A stretch of 64,000 nucleotides of DNA from Norana najaformis (taxonomy: Eukaryota > Annelida > Clitellata > Crassiclitellata > Hormogastridae), in contig OZ029923.1 of NCBI GenBank assembly GCA_964023275.1, positions 2,572,551-2,636,550 on the forward strand, read 5' to 3'. Positions 63,186-64,000 of the stretch are shown in pieces (position 1 is the stretch's first letter; each line of letters starts with the position of its first letter). The notes under the pieces were generated by a model, which worked only from the letters and a program-made list of their open reading frames with translations, ran no database searches and was not told the DNA's origin. Made by a program: the position numbers and the translations under genes.

Positions 63186-63669
63186 GTGACGTCACAATCG
63201 TCGCCATGGTATCTCAGCTGACCTAGTTAGCTCCCATTGGTTAAAGCGTACGTCAAGGCGACACACACTGACCTCAGAATCGTTGCCATGGTAGGCCTGT
63301 CTTAGCTGGACTAGTTAGCTACATTGGTTGAAGCGTACCTCACTTGGCCTGACACACATTGACGTCACAGTCGTCGCCATGGTATTTCAGCTGACCTAGT
63401 TAACTCCCATTGGTTAAAGCGTACGTCAAGGCACCTCATTTGGCCTGACACACATTGACGTCACAATTGTTGCCATGGTATCTCGGCTGCCCTGGTTAGC
63501 TACATTGGTTAGAGGGTACCTCACTTGGCCTGACACACATTGACGTCACAGTCGTTGCCATGGTATCTCAGCTGACCTAGTTAACTCCCATTGGTTAAAG
63601 CGTACGTCAAGGCACCTCATTTGGCCTGACACACATTGACGTCACACTCGTCGCCATGGTATCTCAGCT
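63186..63669 (+). repeat. Tandem array of SINE-1 head fused to a CRE-like site
   Basis: About six units of 83-96 bp. Each has TGACGTCA (perfect at 63186, 63360, 63456, 63541 and 63637; CTGACCTCA near 63269), then GCCATGGTAT, then the SINE-1 A-box segment (CATTGGTTAAAGCGTACGTC or variant). Two unit types alternate, giving a 181-bp higher-order period. Confidence 0.8.
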
Positions 63670-63910
63670 GGCCTAGCTACATTGGTTAAAGCGTCCATCA
63701 AGGCGGCTCTGTGCGTGAGGATGCCGATTCGTGTACCGATAGTGGCTATGTTTCAGAAATTTGAATCTCGGGCTAGCACAGTCCGTACATGGGGACCTTA
63801 AATGGTGTAGCACCCATTCAAGCGGGCAGCGGTGGTGAGGGATCTCACCCGATTAATTCATTGAAAAATGAGCACGGTCGAGGCCATACGGTCGCTATAG
63901 AAAAGCGTGT
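63670..63910 (+). mobile_element. SINE-1, complete single-body copy
   Basis: GCTACATTGGTTAAAGCG (A box), GCCGATTCGTGTACCGATAG (B box), CGGGCTAGCACAGTCCGTAC, GGCAGCGGTGGTGAGGGATC and ACGGTCGCTATAGAAAAGCG. It continues the tandem array without a break. Confidence 0.75.
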
Positions 63911-63949
63911 ACATTCATTATTTATCATTGTTATTTCTTCAGCATTAGT

Positions 63950-64000
63950 CCAATGAAATCACTTGGCTTCTCCAATGGGTTATACATGTAGTTTGATTGC
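63950..64000 (+). mobile_element. LINE-D fragment running off the window
   Basis: CTTGGCTTCTCCAATGGGTT matches the LINE-D UTR start; the rest lies beyond the window. Confidence 0.45.

Overview
This window is animal nuclear DNA. Three conserved metazoan genes can be read with spliceosomal GT-AG introns or as an intronless copy: an NDRG-family gene, Rab2 and PDE9A. Around them is a very repeat-rich background of LINE 3' ends, tRNA-derived SINEs, small hAT-like elements, minisatellites and very many microsatellites. I see no bacterial, organellar or viral genes. The repeat landscape suits an invertebrate, but the sequence alone does not let me name a phylum.

Layout. (1) Positions 1-31400 hold no gene I can support. 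This stretch is microsatellite-dense: CA, AT, GA/GACA, CAGG, CATA, ATT and GGA tracts, several over 250 bp. It also holds truncated LINEs, composite SINE arrays, two hAT-like elements with 8-bp target duplications, a large foldback (7873-8335) and several minisatellites. (2) Positions 31400-53600 are a compact gene block. It contains an 11-coding-exon NDRG gene on + (32949-42006; 347 aa), Rab2 on - (50700-46491; 8 coding exons, 212 aa, tail-to-tail with NDRG) and an intronless 526-aa PDE9A on - (53383-51803), about 1.1 kb upstream of Rab2. Long microsatellites are nearly absent here. (3) Positions 53600-64000 return to repeat-rich DNA and hold a plausible three-exon gene of unknown function (58754-63149, 159 aa). 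The window ends in a tandem array that fuses a SINE tRNA-like head to a CRE-like palindrome.

The genes do not form a pathway. NDRG is an alpha/beta-hydrolase-fold protein without a catalytic serine elbow, Rab2 is an ER-Golgi GTPase, and PDE9A is a cGMP phosphodiesterase. They share only the low-repeat block.

Repeat nomenclature used here is mine, named by 3' tail. LINE-A ends in (ATTACG)n, LINE-B in (CATA)n, LINE-C in (TAAA)n, LINE-D in (TTAGA)n and LINE-E in (TTA)n. SINE-1 to SINE-4 are four tRNA-like families. Most LINE copies keep only the last few hundred bases, as expected from 5' truncation. The main observations beyond annotation are these: microsatellites expanded independently at two fixed positions of the LINE-A 3' UTR; SINE heads were amplified in tandem at two loci; and minisatellites captured a splice donor (NDRG exon 2) and a stop codon (PDE9A).
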